From positions 94,189 to 158,188 of the forward strand of contig JAWKQM010000009.1 in assembly GCA_041390145.1 (NCBI GenBank): a DNA stretch of 64,000 nt, given 5' to 3'. This stretch comes from Gemmatimonadales bacterium (lineage in GTDB: Bacteria > Gemmatimonadota > Gemmatimonadetes > Gemmatimonadales > GWC2-71-9). How positions within the stretch are numbered: position 1 is the stretch's first letter; each line of letters starts with the position of its first letter. This document shows positions 35,298-43,419 of this stretch, one piece after another. The notes beneath the pieces are model-generated. The model did no database searches. It was given only the letters and a program-made list of their open reading frames with translations, and was not told the origin of the DNA. Both the position numbers and the translations under genes were made by a program.

Positions 35298-35842
35298 CCC
35301 TCAAGCACGCCGACGTCATTCATCAGGGCCGCATCATTCGGCTCGAGGAGCACACCGTCGAGTTCCCCGACGGCACCGAAGGGAAGCTCGATGTTGTGCG
35401 GCACCCGGGGGCGGCCGCCGTGGTTCCGTTCCTCGATGATCCCACCGCCAAGGACCCCCGCATTCTGCTCATCCGGCATTTCCGCCACGCCGCTGGCGGC
35501 TGGCTCTGGGAAATCCCCGCGGGGAAGCTCGACGCCGGAGAAGCAGCGCATCCCGAGCGGTGCGCAAAGCGTGAGCTGCAGGAGGAGACCGGGTACTCGG
35601 CGGAGGCCGTCACCCACTTGCTGTCGATCGTGACGACGCCCGGATTTTCCGACGAGGTGATTCACCTATATATGGCCACCGGGTTGACCAAGGGGGAGCA
35701 CGCCAGGGAGGCAGATGAATTCATGGAATTGCACGAGTTTCCCCTGTCAAAGGTTCGTAAGATGATACAAGACAAGGAGATAACCGACGGGAAGAGCCTG
35801 GTGGCCCTGTTGTTTGTACAATGTTACAAAGTAGATACTTGA
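35294..35842 (+). CDS. NUDIX hydrolase, ADP-ribose pyrophosphatase type
   Basis: 182 aa from the GTG at 35294, overlapping the VanZ-like stop. The N-terminal strand domain (GRIIRLEEHTVEFPDGTEG, RHPGAAAVVPF) and WEIPAGKLDAGE before the NUDIX box are typical of ADP-ribose pyrophosphatases. The box ends with RELQEETGY. Between GKLDAGE and REL there are nine residues where the consensus has seven. An extra turn is therefore likely, and the metal-binding Glu residues are all kept. It would hydrolyse ADP-ribose or a similar sugar nucleotide to AMP and a sugar phosphate. Confidence 0.88.
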   Translation: MTLKHADVIHQGRIIRLEEHTVEFPDGTEGKLDVVRHPGAAAVVPFLDDPTAKDPRILLIRHFRHAAGGWLWEIPAGKLDAGEAAHPERCAKRELQEETGYSAEAVTHLLSIVTTPGFSDEVIHLYMATGLTKGEHAREADEFMELHEFPLSKVRKMIQDKEITDGKSLVALLFVQCYKVDT

Positions 35843-35865
35843 ACAAACGGCCGTGTTTGTATAAA
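35839..35865 (+). promoter_or_regulatory. Possible promoter before ECF sigma gene
   Basis: TTGAAC at 35839-35844 and TATAAA at 35860-35865, spaced by 15 nt (shorter than the usual 17). The pair overlaps the end of the NUDIX gene and lies just before the operator-like dyad at 35872. Confidence 0.4.
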
Positions 35866-35871
35866 CTTGTC

Positions 35872-35899
35872 GGCGTCAACATTGAACAATGTTGGCGCC
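35872..35899. promoter_or_regulatory. 13-bp inverted repeat, operator-like, before ECF sigma gene
   Basis: Arms GGCGTCAACATTG and CAATGTTGGCGCC (12 of 13 pairs) with only AA between them. A two-base spacer is too short for an RNA hairpin loop, so a site for a dimeric repressor is the better reading. It lies 6 nt after a TATAAA and about 60 nt before the sigma factor start. Confidence 0.5.
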
Positions 35900-35960
35900 T
35901 CGGTATTTCCGGGGCCATTACACCAGCGACCGGACTCAAGTCCGGATGGAGATGGAACCG

Positions 35961-36572
35961 ATGTCTGCCACCGCACTGGCCTACGTTCCCAGCTTCTCTG
36001 CCCAGACCGACACCAACGACCTCATCGCCGCCCACCTCGCCGGCGACGAACGGGCCTTCACTCGTCTCGTCACCCGCTACCAGCCGCGGCTCGTCAACTT
36101 TGTCACCCGGATGATCCAGGACCGCGAGCGCGCCGAGGACCTGGTCCAGGAGGCGTTCCTCCGCGTCTATCGCCACCTGAACCGTTTCGACCAGAGCCGG
36201 AAGTTCTCCACCTGGGTCTACACCATCGCCTCCAACCTGGCGCGGAATGAACTCCGCAACCGGAAGCGGAGCCCGCTGGTGCTCTACCAGACCCTCGAGA
36301 GCAACAATCCCGACGGGGCTCCGATCGAGTTCGAGGACCCGGACAATCGGCCCGACGAGCTCTATCACCAGCGCCACCTGCGCGAACTCGTGGACGCCGC
36401 CGTGGACCGCCTCGGCGAGACCCACCGGGAGGTGTTCGTCATGCGCGAGTTGGAGGGGAAGAGCTACGAGGAGATCGCCGAGATCACCCGCACCAACCTC
36501 GGCACCGTCAAGAGCCGCCTCAACCGAGCCCGGTCGGCGTTTGCGGAGGAAATCCAGCCGCACTTGGGCTAG
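35961..36572 (+). CDS. ECF-type RNA polymerase sigma factor
   Basis: 203 aa from the ATG at 35961 (GGAG nine bases upstream; ATGs at 35946 and 35952 are possible). Region 2 (LIAAHLAGDERAFTRLVTRY, EDLVQEAFLRVYRHLNRFD, FSTWVYTIASNLARNEL) and region 4 (LGETHREVFVMRELEGKSYE, EIAEITRTNLGTVKSRLNRA) are intact. It directs RNA polymerase to a specific promoter set. No anti-sigma gene follows; the next gene is holA. The inverted repeat upstream suggests control at transcription. Confidence 0.93.
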   Translation: MSATALAYVPSFSAQTDTNDLIAAHLAGDERAFTRLVTRYQPRLVNFVTRMIQDRERAEDLVQEAFLRVYRHLNRFDQSRKFSTWVYTIASNLARNELRNRKRSPLVLYQTLESNNPDGAPIEFEDPDNRPDELYHQRHLRELVDAAVDRLGETHREVFVMRELEGKSYEEIAEITRTNLGTVKSRLNRARSAFAEEIQPHLG

Positions 36573-36631
36573 GCTGCACGGCTGCGGGGCAGGGGGGCCG
36601 ATATTCCGCCTCCCGGCCCCGCTGCCCCCCC

Positions 36632-36655
36632 GCATCGCCTATCTTTAGGCGATGC
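36632..36655 (+). promoter_or_regulatory. Hairpin and -10-like element enclosing the holA start codon
   Basis: GCATCGCCTA, loop TCTT, TAGGCGATGC form a perfect 10-bp hairpin at 36632-36655 that includes the ATG of holA (36652). No Shine-Dalgarno is present. TATCTT at 36640-36645 sits 6 nt before the ATG and could be a -10 element for a leaderless transcript. Confidence 0.45.
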
Positions 36656-37707
36656 CTACCCACTCCTACGGCACCTTCACCAAAGCCCTCGACGCGGGGA
36701 AACTTGCGCCCGCGTACTACTTCCTGGGCGCCGAGAATGTGCTGAAGGACGAGGCCACCACCGCCCTCCTCGACAAGGTGCTCGACCCCGGGCTCCGCGA
36801 CTTCAACCTCGACATCCGCTCCGCCCAGCAGCTCGAACCCGAGGACGTGCTCTCCCTCTGCACGACCCTCCCAATGATGGCGGATCGCCGCGTGGTGGTG
36901 GTGCGCGACGTCGAGGCGTGGAAGCGAAAGACGCGCGGAAAGAAGGCGGTCCTGCAGTACCTTGAGCAGCCGATTCCCGAGACCGTGCTGGTGCTGGTTC
37001 AGGGCGCCGCCGGAGAAGCCAAGGACGACAAGCCCGACACCGACCTCGCCAAGCACACCTACACCGTCGCGTTTGCGGAACTCACCGTCGAGGAGGCCAC
37101 CCGCTGGGTGGCGCGCGAAGCCAGGACGATGGGCATCACCTTCGCTCCCGGTGCCGAGGCACATCTCATCAAGACTGTCGGTACCGACCTCGGCGCCCTT
37201 CGCTCCGAACTCCAGAAGCTCTATGGCCTCGCCAGCGAGGGCCCCGTCACCCTCGAACGTCTCGGCGACCTCGTCGGCGTCCGCCACGGCGAAACCCCCT
37301 ACGACTGGCGCAACGCTGTCATGCAGGGTGATACCGCGACCGCGCTTCGGCTGACCCCTGTGGTCCTCTCACAGACCGGCGTGTCCGGCGTGCGCCTCGC
37401 CCAGCTGCTCGGCACTGCCCTGGTGGCGACCGCGGCCGCGCGCGCGCATTATGACAGGAAGGTTCGGGGCCGGCAGCTCAACGCCGCCGTCTGGAACCTC
37501 GTCAAGTCGGCCCGCCCGGCCGGCCTCGGCCAGTGGGGCGAAGAAGTCAACAACTTCTGCCGCTGGGCGGAGCGCTGGACGCAGCCCCGCCTGCGCGCCG
37601 CCCTGAAGGCCACGCTTGACGCCGACCGCGCCAGCAAGAGCACCACGATCACCGGCGACATCGGTACGATCCAGGAATTGGTGCTGCGGCTTCGGACTGA
37701 GGACTAA
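36652..37707 (+). CDS. holA: DNA polymerase III delta subunit
   Basis: 351 aa (family about 340). Clamp-loader subunit that opens the beta clamp. It has the AAA+-like N-terminus (LAPAYYFLGAENVLKDEATTAL, LPMMADRRVVVVRDVEAWK, AFAELTVEEATRWVAREA) and the C-terminal collar (DWRNAVMQGDTATALRLTPV, TIQELVLRLR). There is no Walker A, as expected for delta. It begins a likely long transcript through the SPOR protein and mutS. The start codon lies in a hairpin, noted separately. Confidence 0.92.
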   Translation: MPTHSYGTFTKALDAGKLAPAYYFLGAENVLKDEATTALLDKVLDPGLRDFNLDIRSAQQLEPEDVLSLCTTLPMMADRRVVVVRDVEAWKRKTRGKKAVLQYLEQPIPETVLVLVQGAAGEAKDDKPDTDLAKHTYTVAFAELTVEEATRWVAREARTMGITFAPGAEAHLIKTVGTDLGALRSELQKLYGLASEGPVTLERLGDLVGVRHGETPYDWRNAVMQGDTATALRLTPVVLSQTGVSGVRLAQLLGTALVATAAARAHYDRKVRGRQLNAAVWNLVKSARPAGLGQWGEEVNNFCRWAERWTQPRLRAALKATLDADRASKSTTITGDIGTIQELVLRLRTED

Positions 37708-37710
37708 AGA

Positions 37711-37742
37711 CTTTCGTGTTTTCGTGTTTTCGTGTTTTCGTG
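37711..37742. repeat. Tandem octamer, four copies of TTTTCGTG
   Basis: Four copies of (C/T)TTTCGTG between holA and the SPOR gene, ending in GGATTCAGT. A degenerate version, ending in the same TTCGTGGATTCAGT, stands before the TonB-like gene at 41385-41420. Confidence 0.8.
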
Positions 37743-37763
37743 GATTCAGTTCCCGGAGCAACA

Positions 37764-38582
37764 GTGAAACGCCTGATCATGCTGACCCTGGTACTCGCCA
37801 TCGCAAGCGCACCGGCCCACGCCCAGACCGACGCCCGGCTCAAGACCGCCGTGCAGCTGGCCGCCGAGGGTCTGCCCGACTCCGCCACCGCCATCGTCAA
37901 CGGACTGCTGGCCGTCACCCCGGTCAGCGATCCGTTGTACCCGGAAATTCTCTACACGCAGGGCTCCATCGCCCGCACCACGACGGAAATGCAGCGCGCC
38001 TACCAGAAGGTCGCGGTGGAATATCCCACCAGCCCGTGGGCCGACGACGCGCTCCTCCGCCTCGCGCAGATGGATTTTGCTGCCCGTAACTTTGCCGGCA
38101 CCGTCCGCGGCGCCGAGCAGATCCGCGCCAACGATCCCTCGAGCACGCTCCTTCCGTCGGCTTCCTACTGGGCCGCCCGCGCCAGCTTCGAGCTCGACAA
38201 GCCCGCCGACGCCTGTGCGTGGATTACCCGCGGCCTGACCAGCCCCAGCGCCGATGTCGAAGCGAAGAACCGCCTCGAGTTCCTCCAGGGCCGATGCAGC
38301 GGCCAGGCCGACACCAGCTCCGGCCCCCCTGCTCCCAGCCCCGCAGCCCAGCCCCCCTCCGGCGCCTGGGGTGTGCAGGTCGCCGCCGTGTCGTCACAGG
38401 CCTCGGCCAACAGCGTCATCGCCGATCTCAAGGCGATGGGCATGACCGGCACGGCCGTCAAGGAGAAGGGCAATCTCTACAAGGTGCGCGTCCTGGGGCT
38501 CGCATCCCGCGAGGCCGCCGATGCCGCCGCCGCCGCCATCAAGGCCAGGCTCGGCGGCAGCCCCTTCGTGCTGGTGCCCTAG
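37764..38582 (+). CDS. SPOR-domain exported protein with TPR-like helices
   Basis: 272 aa from the GTG at 37764 (GGAG upstream). Signal peptide LIMLTLVLAIASAPAHAQ. Residues 25-180 are TPR-like helices (AVQLAAEGLPDSATAIVNGL, DDALLRLAQMDFAARNFAGT). After a Pro/Ser linker, a SPOR domain fills about 195-270 (WGVQVAAVSSQASANSVIAD, LYKVRVLGLASREAADAAAA). SPOR domains bind denuded glycan strands at the division site, so a periplasmic role in septation or wall handling is likely. It stands 8 nt before mutS. Confidence 0.88.
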   Translation: MKRLIMLTLVLAIASAPAHAQTDARLKTAVQLAAEGLPDSATAIVNGLLAVTPVSDPLYPEILYTQGSIARTTTEMQRAYQKVAVEYPTSPWADDALLRLAQMDFAARNFAGTVRGAEQIRANDPSSTLLPSASYWAARASFELDKPADACAWITRGLTSPSADVEAKNRLEFLQGRCSGQADTSSGPPAPSPAAQPPSGAWGVQVAAVSSQASANSVIADLKAMGMTGTAVKEKGNLYKVRVLGLASREAADAAAAAIKARLGGSPFVLVP

Positions 38583-38590
38583 GACCGCCC

Positions 38591-41209
38591 GTGGCCGCCG
38601 ATCCGCTGAACTCTCCGCTCATGCTGCAGTACCGCGAAATCAAATCGCGGCACCAGGACGCGATCCTGTTCTTTCGCATGGGCGACTTCTACGAGATGTT
38701 CTTTGACGATGCCGAGCGCGCCGCGAAGCTGCTCAGCATCACCCTGACCAGCCGCGGCGACGGGATCCCCCTCGCCGGCGTGCCGGTGAAGGCGGCCGCG
38801 GAATACCTGCGGCAACTCGTGGGTGCCGGACTCCGCGTGGCCATCTGCGAACAGGTGGAAGACCCCAAGCAGGCCAAAGGCATCGTCAAGCGAGAGGTGA
38901 TCGAGACGATCACCCCCGGCGCGCTGCTGGAGGAAGGATGGCTCGCAGGCGCGAGGAACAACTATCTCGTCGCCGTCGGCGGGGTCGCGGGCCGAGCCGC
39001 GGCGTCAGCCGCGGACATTGTCGGGCTCGCGGCAGTGGATCTGTCCACGGGAGAATTCATTCTCGAGACGATGCCTGCCGATGGGTTGAGTGAAGCGTTG
39101 AGCCGCCTGGCGCCGGCCGAGGTGGCCAGTCCGGCCGATGCCGAACTGGAGCTCGACGACAGCGTGATGCGCACGGCGCGGGAGCGGTGGGAGTTTGATC
39201 CCGCGCTGGCCCGCGAGGAAATTGCCCGACGCTTCAACCTCGCCTCGCTCGACGGGCTCGGCCTCGGCCCCGCCGACGATCCCGCCATCGGCGCCGCAGG
39301 AGCGTTGCTCCGCTACCTCTCCGAGCTTCAGCCCGGCGGCCTCAAACATCTTGCCCGCCCGACCGTGCGCCGTTCCGAGGGGCACCTCTGGATCGACGAG
39401 ATGACCCGCCGCAATCTCGAACTGGTGGAGCCGCTCCGCGCCGGAGCGCGTGGCGTCACCCTCCTCGAGACCATCGACGCGACGGTCACCCCGATGGGGG
39501 CCCGCCTCCTCCGCGCCTGGCTGCTCAACCCGCTCTCCGACCTGGACCGCATCGAGGAGCGGCTCGACGCCGTCACGGTGCTGGTGGACGACACCCGTGG
39601 CCGCTCCCGGCTCCGCGAGGCGCTCGAGGGGGTGCGCGACATCGAGCGGCTGGCCGGACGCGCCGCCGCCGGACGGGCGACGCCGCGCGAACTCGGCGCC
39701 CTCCGCGATTCCTTCCTGCGCCTCCCCGACGTGCTCGAAAGCCTCCGGAGCCTCGCGCACCGGGACAACAGCGCCGCCCTGGCTGCCGCCGAGTCGGCGT
39801 TCGACCTCCTTGCCGACCTCGGGCAGCTCCTTGCCGCCGCGCTCGAGGAGCGGCCGCCGGCCACCCTCGCCGAAGGGGGCGCCATCCGGCGGGGATACGA
39901 CGCGGAACTCGACGAGAGCCGCGACCTGCGCGACGGCGGGAAGCAGTACATTGCCGGACTGCAGCAGCGGGAACGGGAGCGTACCGGCATTCCGTCTCTC
40001 AAGGTCGGATACAACAAGGTCTTCGGCTATTACCTCGAAGTCACCCACGCGCATACCAGCCGGGTCCCGGCCGACTACGAACGGCGGCAGACCCTCACCG
40101 GTGCCGAGCGGTACGTCATTCCGGAGCTGAAGGAATACGAGAGCAAGGTGCTCAGCGCGGAAGAGCGGATGAGTTCGCGCGAGGCGGAGCTCGTGGCGGC
40201 GCTGCGCGACCGTGTCGGGGGCGACGTCGCCCGGATCCAGCGCACCGCACAGCTCCTGGCCCGCCTCGACGTCTGGTCGGGACTCGCGGAGCGCGCGGTG
40301 CACGGACGCTACGTTCGGCCGGTCATGACCTCCGGCTTCGGGCTGTCGCTGACCGCCAGCCGGCACGCCGTCATCGAACGGATGATGCCGCGCGAGGCGT
40401 TCATGCCCAACGACGTGCGCTTCACCGAATCGGAGCGGGTGCTGCTGGTCACGGGCCCCAACATGGCTGGCAAGAGCACCATTCTCCGGCAGATCGGGCT
40501 CTGCGTGGTGCTGGCACAGATGGGCGCCTTTGTCCCCGCCGACGCCGCCGAGATCGGGATCGTGGACCGGCTCTTCACGCGGGTGGGCGCCAGCGACAAC
40601 CTGGCGCAGGGGCAAAGCACCTTCATGGTGGAGATGGCGGAGACCAGCGCCATCCTCCACAACGCCACGAGCGCCTCTCTGGTCCTCCTCGACGAGATCG
40701 GCCGCGGCACCAGCACCTACGACGGGGTGGCCATTGCCTGGGCGGTCAGCGAGCACCTGCACGACCAGGTCGGGTGCAAGACGATGTTCGCGACCCACTA
40801 TCATGAACTGATGCAGCTGCCGGAGCGGCTGGCCCACGCCCGCAACCTCAACGTGGCCGTGCGCGAGACAGGAGACACGGTAGTATTCCTCCATCGCCTG
40901 GAAGCCGGCGGCACCGACCGGTCGTATGGCGTGCACGTGGCCCAGCTCGCGGGTCTCCCCGACGCGGTCGTGGCCCGGGCTCGCGCGGTGCTCACCACGC
41001 TGGAGGGAACCCACCGCGTCGTGAAGGGACCACCGCCGCCCGAGCCGGACCCGACTCAGTTGCCGCTGTTTGTCGAGGCCGCGCCCCATCCCGCCCTTGA
41101 AGCGCTCAGGGCGATGGACGTGTCGAACATGACGCCGCTGGAAGCGTTGAACCGGCTGGCGGAGTTGCAGGGCAAGGCTGGGCGGGGCGGCAGCGGGGAC
41201 GTCCGGTAA
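38591..41209 (+). CDS. mutS: DNA mismatch repair protein MutS
   Basis: 872 aa (E. coli 853) from the GTG at 38591. The mismatch-binding Phe-x-Glu is in FFRMGDFYEMFFDDA. Walker A is TGPNMAGKSTILRQ, Walker B is LVLLDEIGRGTSTYDG and the signature is FMVEMAETSAIL. It recognises mismatches and recruits MutL. One oddity is that residues near GRAAASAADIVGL in the connector domain are encoded by a palindrome (38991-39014) matching an intergenic repeat of this genome, so the repeat has added or replaced codons there. Confidence 0.97.
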   Translation: MAADPLNSPLMLQYREIKSRHQDAILFFRMGDFYEMFFDDAERAAKLLSITLTSRGDGIPLAGVPVKAAAEYLRQLVGAGLRVAICEQVEDPKQAKGIVKREVIETITPGALLEEGWLAGARNNYLVAVGGVAGRAAASAADIVGLAAVDLSTGEFILETMPADGLSEALSRLAPAEVASPADAELELDDSVMRTARERWEFDPALAREEIARRFNLASLDGLGLGPADDPAIGAAGALLRYLSELQPGGLKHLARPTVRRSEGHLWIDEMTRRNLELVEPLRAGARGVTLLETIDATVTPMGARLLRAWLLNPLSDLDRIEERLDAVTVLVDDTRGRSRLREALEGVRDIERLAGRAAAGRATPRELGALRDSFLRLPDVLESLRSLAHRDNSAALAAAESAFDLLADLGQLLAAALEERPPATLAEGGAIRRGYDAELDESRDLRDGGKQYIAGLQQRERERTGIPSLKVGYNKVFGYYLEVTHAHTSRVPADYERRQTLTGAERYVIPELKEYESKVLSAEERMSSREAELVAALRDRVGGDVARIQRTAQLLARLDVWSGLAERAVHGRYVRPVMTSGFGLSLTASRHAVIERMMPREAFMPNDVRFTESERVLLVTGPNMAGKSTILRQIGLCVVLAQMGAFVPADAAEIGIVDRLFTRVGASDNLAQGQSTFMVEMAETSAILHNATSASLVLLDEIGRGTSTYDGVAIAWAVSEHLHDQVGCKTMFATHYHELMQLPERLAHARNLNVAVRETGDTVVFLHRLEAGGTDRSYGVHVAQLAGLPDAVVARARAVLTTLEGTHRVVKGPPPPEPDPTQLPLFVEAAPHPALEALRAMDVSNMTPLEALNRLAELQGKAGRGGSGDVR
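38991..39014. repeat. Palindromic repeat copy inside mutS
   Basis: GCCGAGCCGCGGCGTCAGCC plus GCGG matches the CCGAGCCGCGGCTTCAGCC part of the intergenic element at 18001-18042, with a single-base change. It is in frame in the MutS connector region. Confidence 0.55.
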
Positions 41210-41341
41210 CAAGCGCTTGTCCAGAGGCTGGCGAAGGGTTCGGTCCGGAGGGGAGTCAGTGAGCGGTTGCGCGATGTTACCAACCTGCCAGCCGCTCGCG
41301 AACTGTCCTCCCCGGAGGACCGACCCGAGCCGGCCGAGAAT

Positions 41342-41367
41342 TGGACCCCGGCTTTCGCCGGGGTGAC
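41342..41367. repeat. 26-bp REP-like hairpin, second copy
   Basis: Identical over 26 bp to 17966-17991; core CCCCGGCTTTCGCCGGGG with a short GCTTTCGC tip. Similar REP elements of the form CCCGCGAAAGCGGG are widespread in Proteobacteria. It lies in the gap between mutS and the TonB-like gene and may end the mutS transcript. Confidence 0.85.
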
Positions 41368-41432
41368 CACCTTCGTGGCGTCTTTCTCTTCGTGCGTTCT
41401 TGTGTATTCGTGGATTCAGTCCTGGAGCGTTG

Positions 41433-41846
41433 ATGCATCGACTCACCGTGCTGGCCGTTGCGCTGCTCGCCCTCGCCTGTGACAAGGGCGAGACCGGCAT
41501 CATGAAGCTGCCCGACGGCACGCCCCCGCCTGTCGATCAATCGCGCGACCTCCCGCCGGTGGCGCTGAACGCCCAGACGCCGGTGGAGTACCCCCCGGCG
41601 CTCTTCGACCAGGGCATCGAGGGCACCGTGATCCTCCGGCTCTATGCCGACACCGCCGGGGTGCTGGTGAACGACTCCACGCGCGTGCAGGAATCCAGCG
41701 GGTTCCCGGCGCTCGATTCCGCCGCCGTGGCCGCCGCGCCCAACCTCCGGTTTGCCCCCGCACGGCACGACGGCCGAGCGGTCGCCGCCTCGTTCCTGCA
41801 ACCGATCTATTTCCGCCATCCCGGTGTTGGAGGAACCACGCCGTGA
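41433..41846 (+). CDS. TonB C-terminal-domain lipoprotein
   Basis: 137 aa from the ATG at 41433 (TGGAG upstream). Lipobox LLALAC. After a Pro-rich stretch there is one TonB_C domain: TPVEYPPALFDQGIEGTVIL, RLYADTAGVLVNDSTRVQES, and SGFPALDSAAVAAAPNLRF with the FxPA pattern RFAPARHDGRAV. It lacks the N-terminal helix of true TonB, so it cannot pair with ExbB in the usual way; a stand-alone envelope role is likelier. The stop overlaps the next start (GTGA). Confidence 0.85.
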   Translation: MHRLTVLAVALLALACDKGETGIMKLPDGTPPPVDQSRDLPPVALNAQTPVEYPPALFDQGIEGTVILRLYADTAGVLVNDSTRVQESSGFPALDSAAVAAAPNLRFAPARHDGRAVAASFLQPIYFRHPGVGGTTP

Positions 41847-43231
41847 CGCATCCCCATCAGACTCCCTACGACAACGTCCTCGACACCATCGGCTGGACTC
41901 CGCTCATCCGGCTCGGCCGGGTCGGCGCCGGCGTCCGCACCCCCGTGTACGGCAAGGCCGAGTACGCCAACCCGGGTGGATCGGTCAAGGACCGCATCGG
42001 CCTCGCCATCATCGAGGACGCCGAACAGCGCGGCGAACTCAAGCCCGGTGGGACCATCGTCGAGGGCACCAGCGGCAACACCGGCGTGGGCATCGCCGTC
42101 GCTGCCGCCCTCAAGGGGTATCGCTGCATCTTCACGATGCCCGACAAGATGTCGCAGGAAAAGGTCCGGCTGCTCAAGGCGTATGGCGCGGAGGTGGTCA
42201 TCACCCCGACCGCCGTCCCGCCCGATCATCCCGACAACTACGTCATGAAGGCCAAGCAGATCGTCAAGGACACGCCAGGCGCGGTGCTCGCCAACCAGTT
42301 CTACAACCCCGTCAATCCCGAGGCGCACTACCGCACCACCGGCCCTGAAATCTGGGAACAGACCAAGGGCAAGGTGACGCACTTCATCGCGGGTGCCGGG
42401 ACCGGCGGCACGGTGAGCGGCGCCGGCAAGTTCCTCAAGGAGAAGAACCCGAAGATTCGCGTCATCGCCGGCGATCCCGTCGGCTCGCAGTACAGCAACT
42501 GGGCGCGCGACCGGACCATGGGCGAGGGCGCGCCGTACAAGGTGGAGGGAATCGGCGGCGACAAGATCCCGACCACCATTCTCTTCGAGTTCATCGACGA
42601 GTTCCGCCAGCTGGGCGATCGCGACGCGATGGCCATGGCACGCCGCCTCGCGCGCGAGGAAGGGATGCTGGTCGGCGGCTCCGCCGGGCTCAACGTGGCG
42701 CTGGCCCTCCAGGTGGCGCGGGAGGTGAACGACCCGGAGGCCTGCGTCGTCACCATCCTCTGCGACACCGGCGAGCGGTACCTGAGCAAGCTCTTCAACG
42801 ACGAGTGGATGCAGGAGAACCAGCTTCTCGACGCGTCGCACAGCACCGTGGCCGACCTGCTCGCGCGCCGGCAGGGATCCCACCCCGCGCTGGTAAGCCT
42901 GGCCCCCTCCGCGCAGGTCCGGCAGGCGCTGGGGCTCATGAGCACCTGGGGCGTCAGCCAGATTCCCGTGCTGGAGGAGGGGCGCTCCATCGGCACCCTC
43001 ACCGAAGCCACCCTCATGACGCGCGCCCTGAGCCAGCCGGCGCTGCTCGACCGGCCGGTGCGTGAAGTGATGGAGGCCTCGCTTCCCGTGGTCGACGCCA
43101 GCTTCGCCTCCGACCGCCTGGCGCCGATGCTCACCCGTGACCTCCCCGCCGCGCTGGTGGAGCAGGACGGGACCCTGATCGGGATCGTCAGTCGCTACGA
43201 TGTGTTGCGCGAAATGATCGGAGCCAGATAG
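41843..43231 (+). CDS. Cystathionine beta-synthase (PLP enzyme with C-terminal CBS pair)
   Basis: 462 aa from a GTG overlapping the previous stop. Condenses serine (or O-acetylserine) with homocysteine to cystathionine. The PLP Lys is in NPGGSVKDRIG, the substrate loop is EGTSGNTGVG, and the phosphate cradle is GAGTGGTVSG. Two CBS modules occupy about 335-460 (LVSLAPSAQVRQALGLMSTW, GVSQIPVLEEGRSIGTLTE; AALVEQDGTLIGIVSRYDVL). The length and CBS tail favour cystathionine beta-synthase over CysK. No methionine-cycle genes lie beside it. Confidence 0.92.
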   Translation: MTHPHQTPYDNVLDTIGWTPLIRLGRVGAGVRTPVYGKAEYANPGGSVKDRIGLAIIEDAEQRGELKPGGTIVEGTSGNTGVGIAVAAALKGYRCIFTMPDKMSQEKVRLLKAYGAEVVITPTAVPPDHPDNYVMKAKQIVKDTPGAVLANQFYNPVNPEAHYRTTGPEIWEQTKGKVTHFIAGAGTGGTVSGAGKFLKEKNPKIRVIAGDPVGSQYSNWARDRTMGEGAPYKVEGIGGDKIPTTILFEFIDEFRQLGDRDAMAMARRLAREEGMLVGGSAGLNVALALQVAREVNDPEACVVTILCDTGERYLSKLFNDEWMQENQLLDASHSTVADLLARRQGSHPALVSLAPSAQVRQALGLMSTWGVSQIPVLEEGRSIGTLTEATLMTRALSQPALLDRPVREVMEASLPVVDASFASDRLAPMLTRDLPAALVEQDGTLIGIVSRYDVLREMIGAR

Positions 43232-43236
43232 GCGTC

Positions 43237-43394
43237 CCCCCTCTCCACATTGTGGAGAGGGGGACAGGGGGTGAGGTGGGTCGGGGTGGCGGTGGGGCGG
43301 TGGGGCGGTGGGGCAGTGGAGTAGCGGGGCCGCGGGGCCGGGAGGCACTGCGCGTCGCTTCAGCGACATCAGCCGAGGCGCGGCTTGAGCCGCG
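43237..43394. repeat. Two dispersed repeats before ddl
   Basis: 43237-43278 holds CCCTCTCCACATTGTGGAGA then GGGGG...GGGGGTGAGG, the shorter copy of the 19672-19743 hairpin. 43283-43345 is a run of GGTGGGGCGG-type units. 43354-43394 holds GTCGCTTCAGCGAC and GCGCGGCTTGAGCCGCGC, the second full copy of the double palindrome at 18001-18042. Confidence 0.7.
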
Positions 43395-43419
43395 CGCTCG
43401 AATGGGAGATGATCCGTCC

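Noticed and set aside
35889..35891. ATG at 35889 as start of the sigma factor
   Set aside because: It lies in the inverted repeat without a ribosome site, and the extra residues match nothing in the family.
39005..41521. 838-codon minus-strand frame opposite mutS
   Set aside because: No recognisable motif; mutS on the plus strand is certain.
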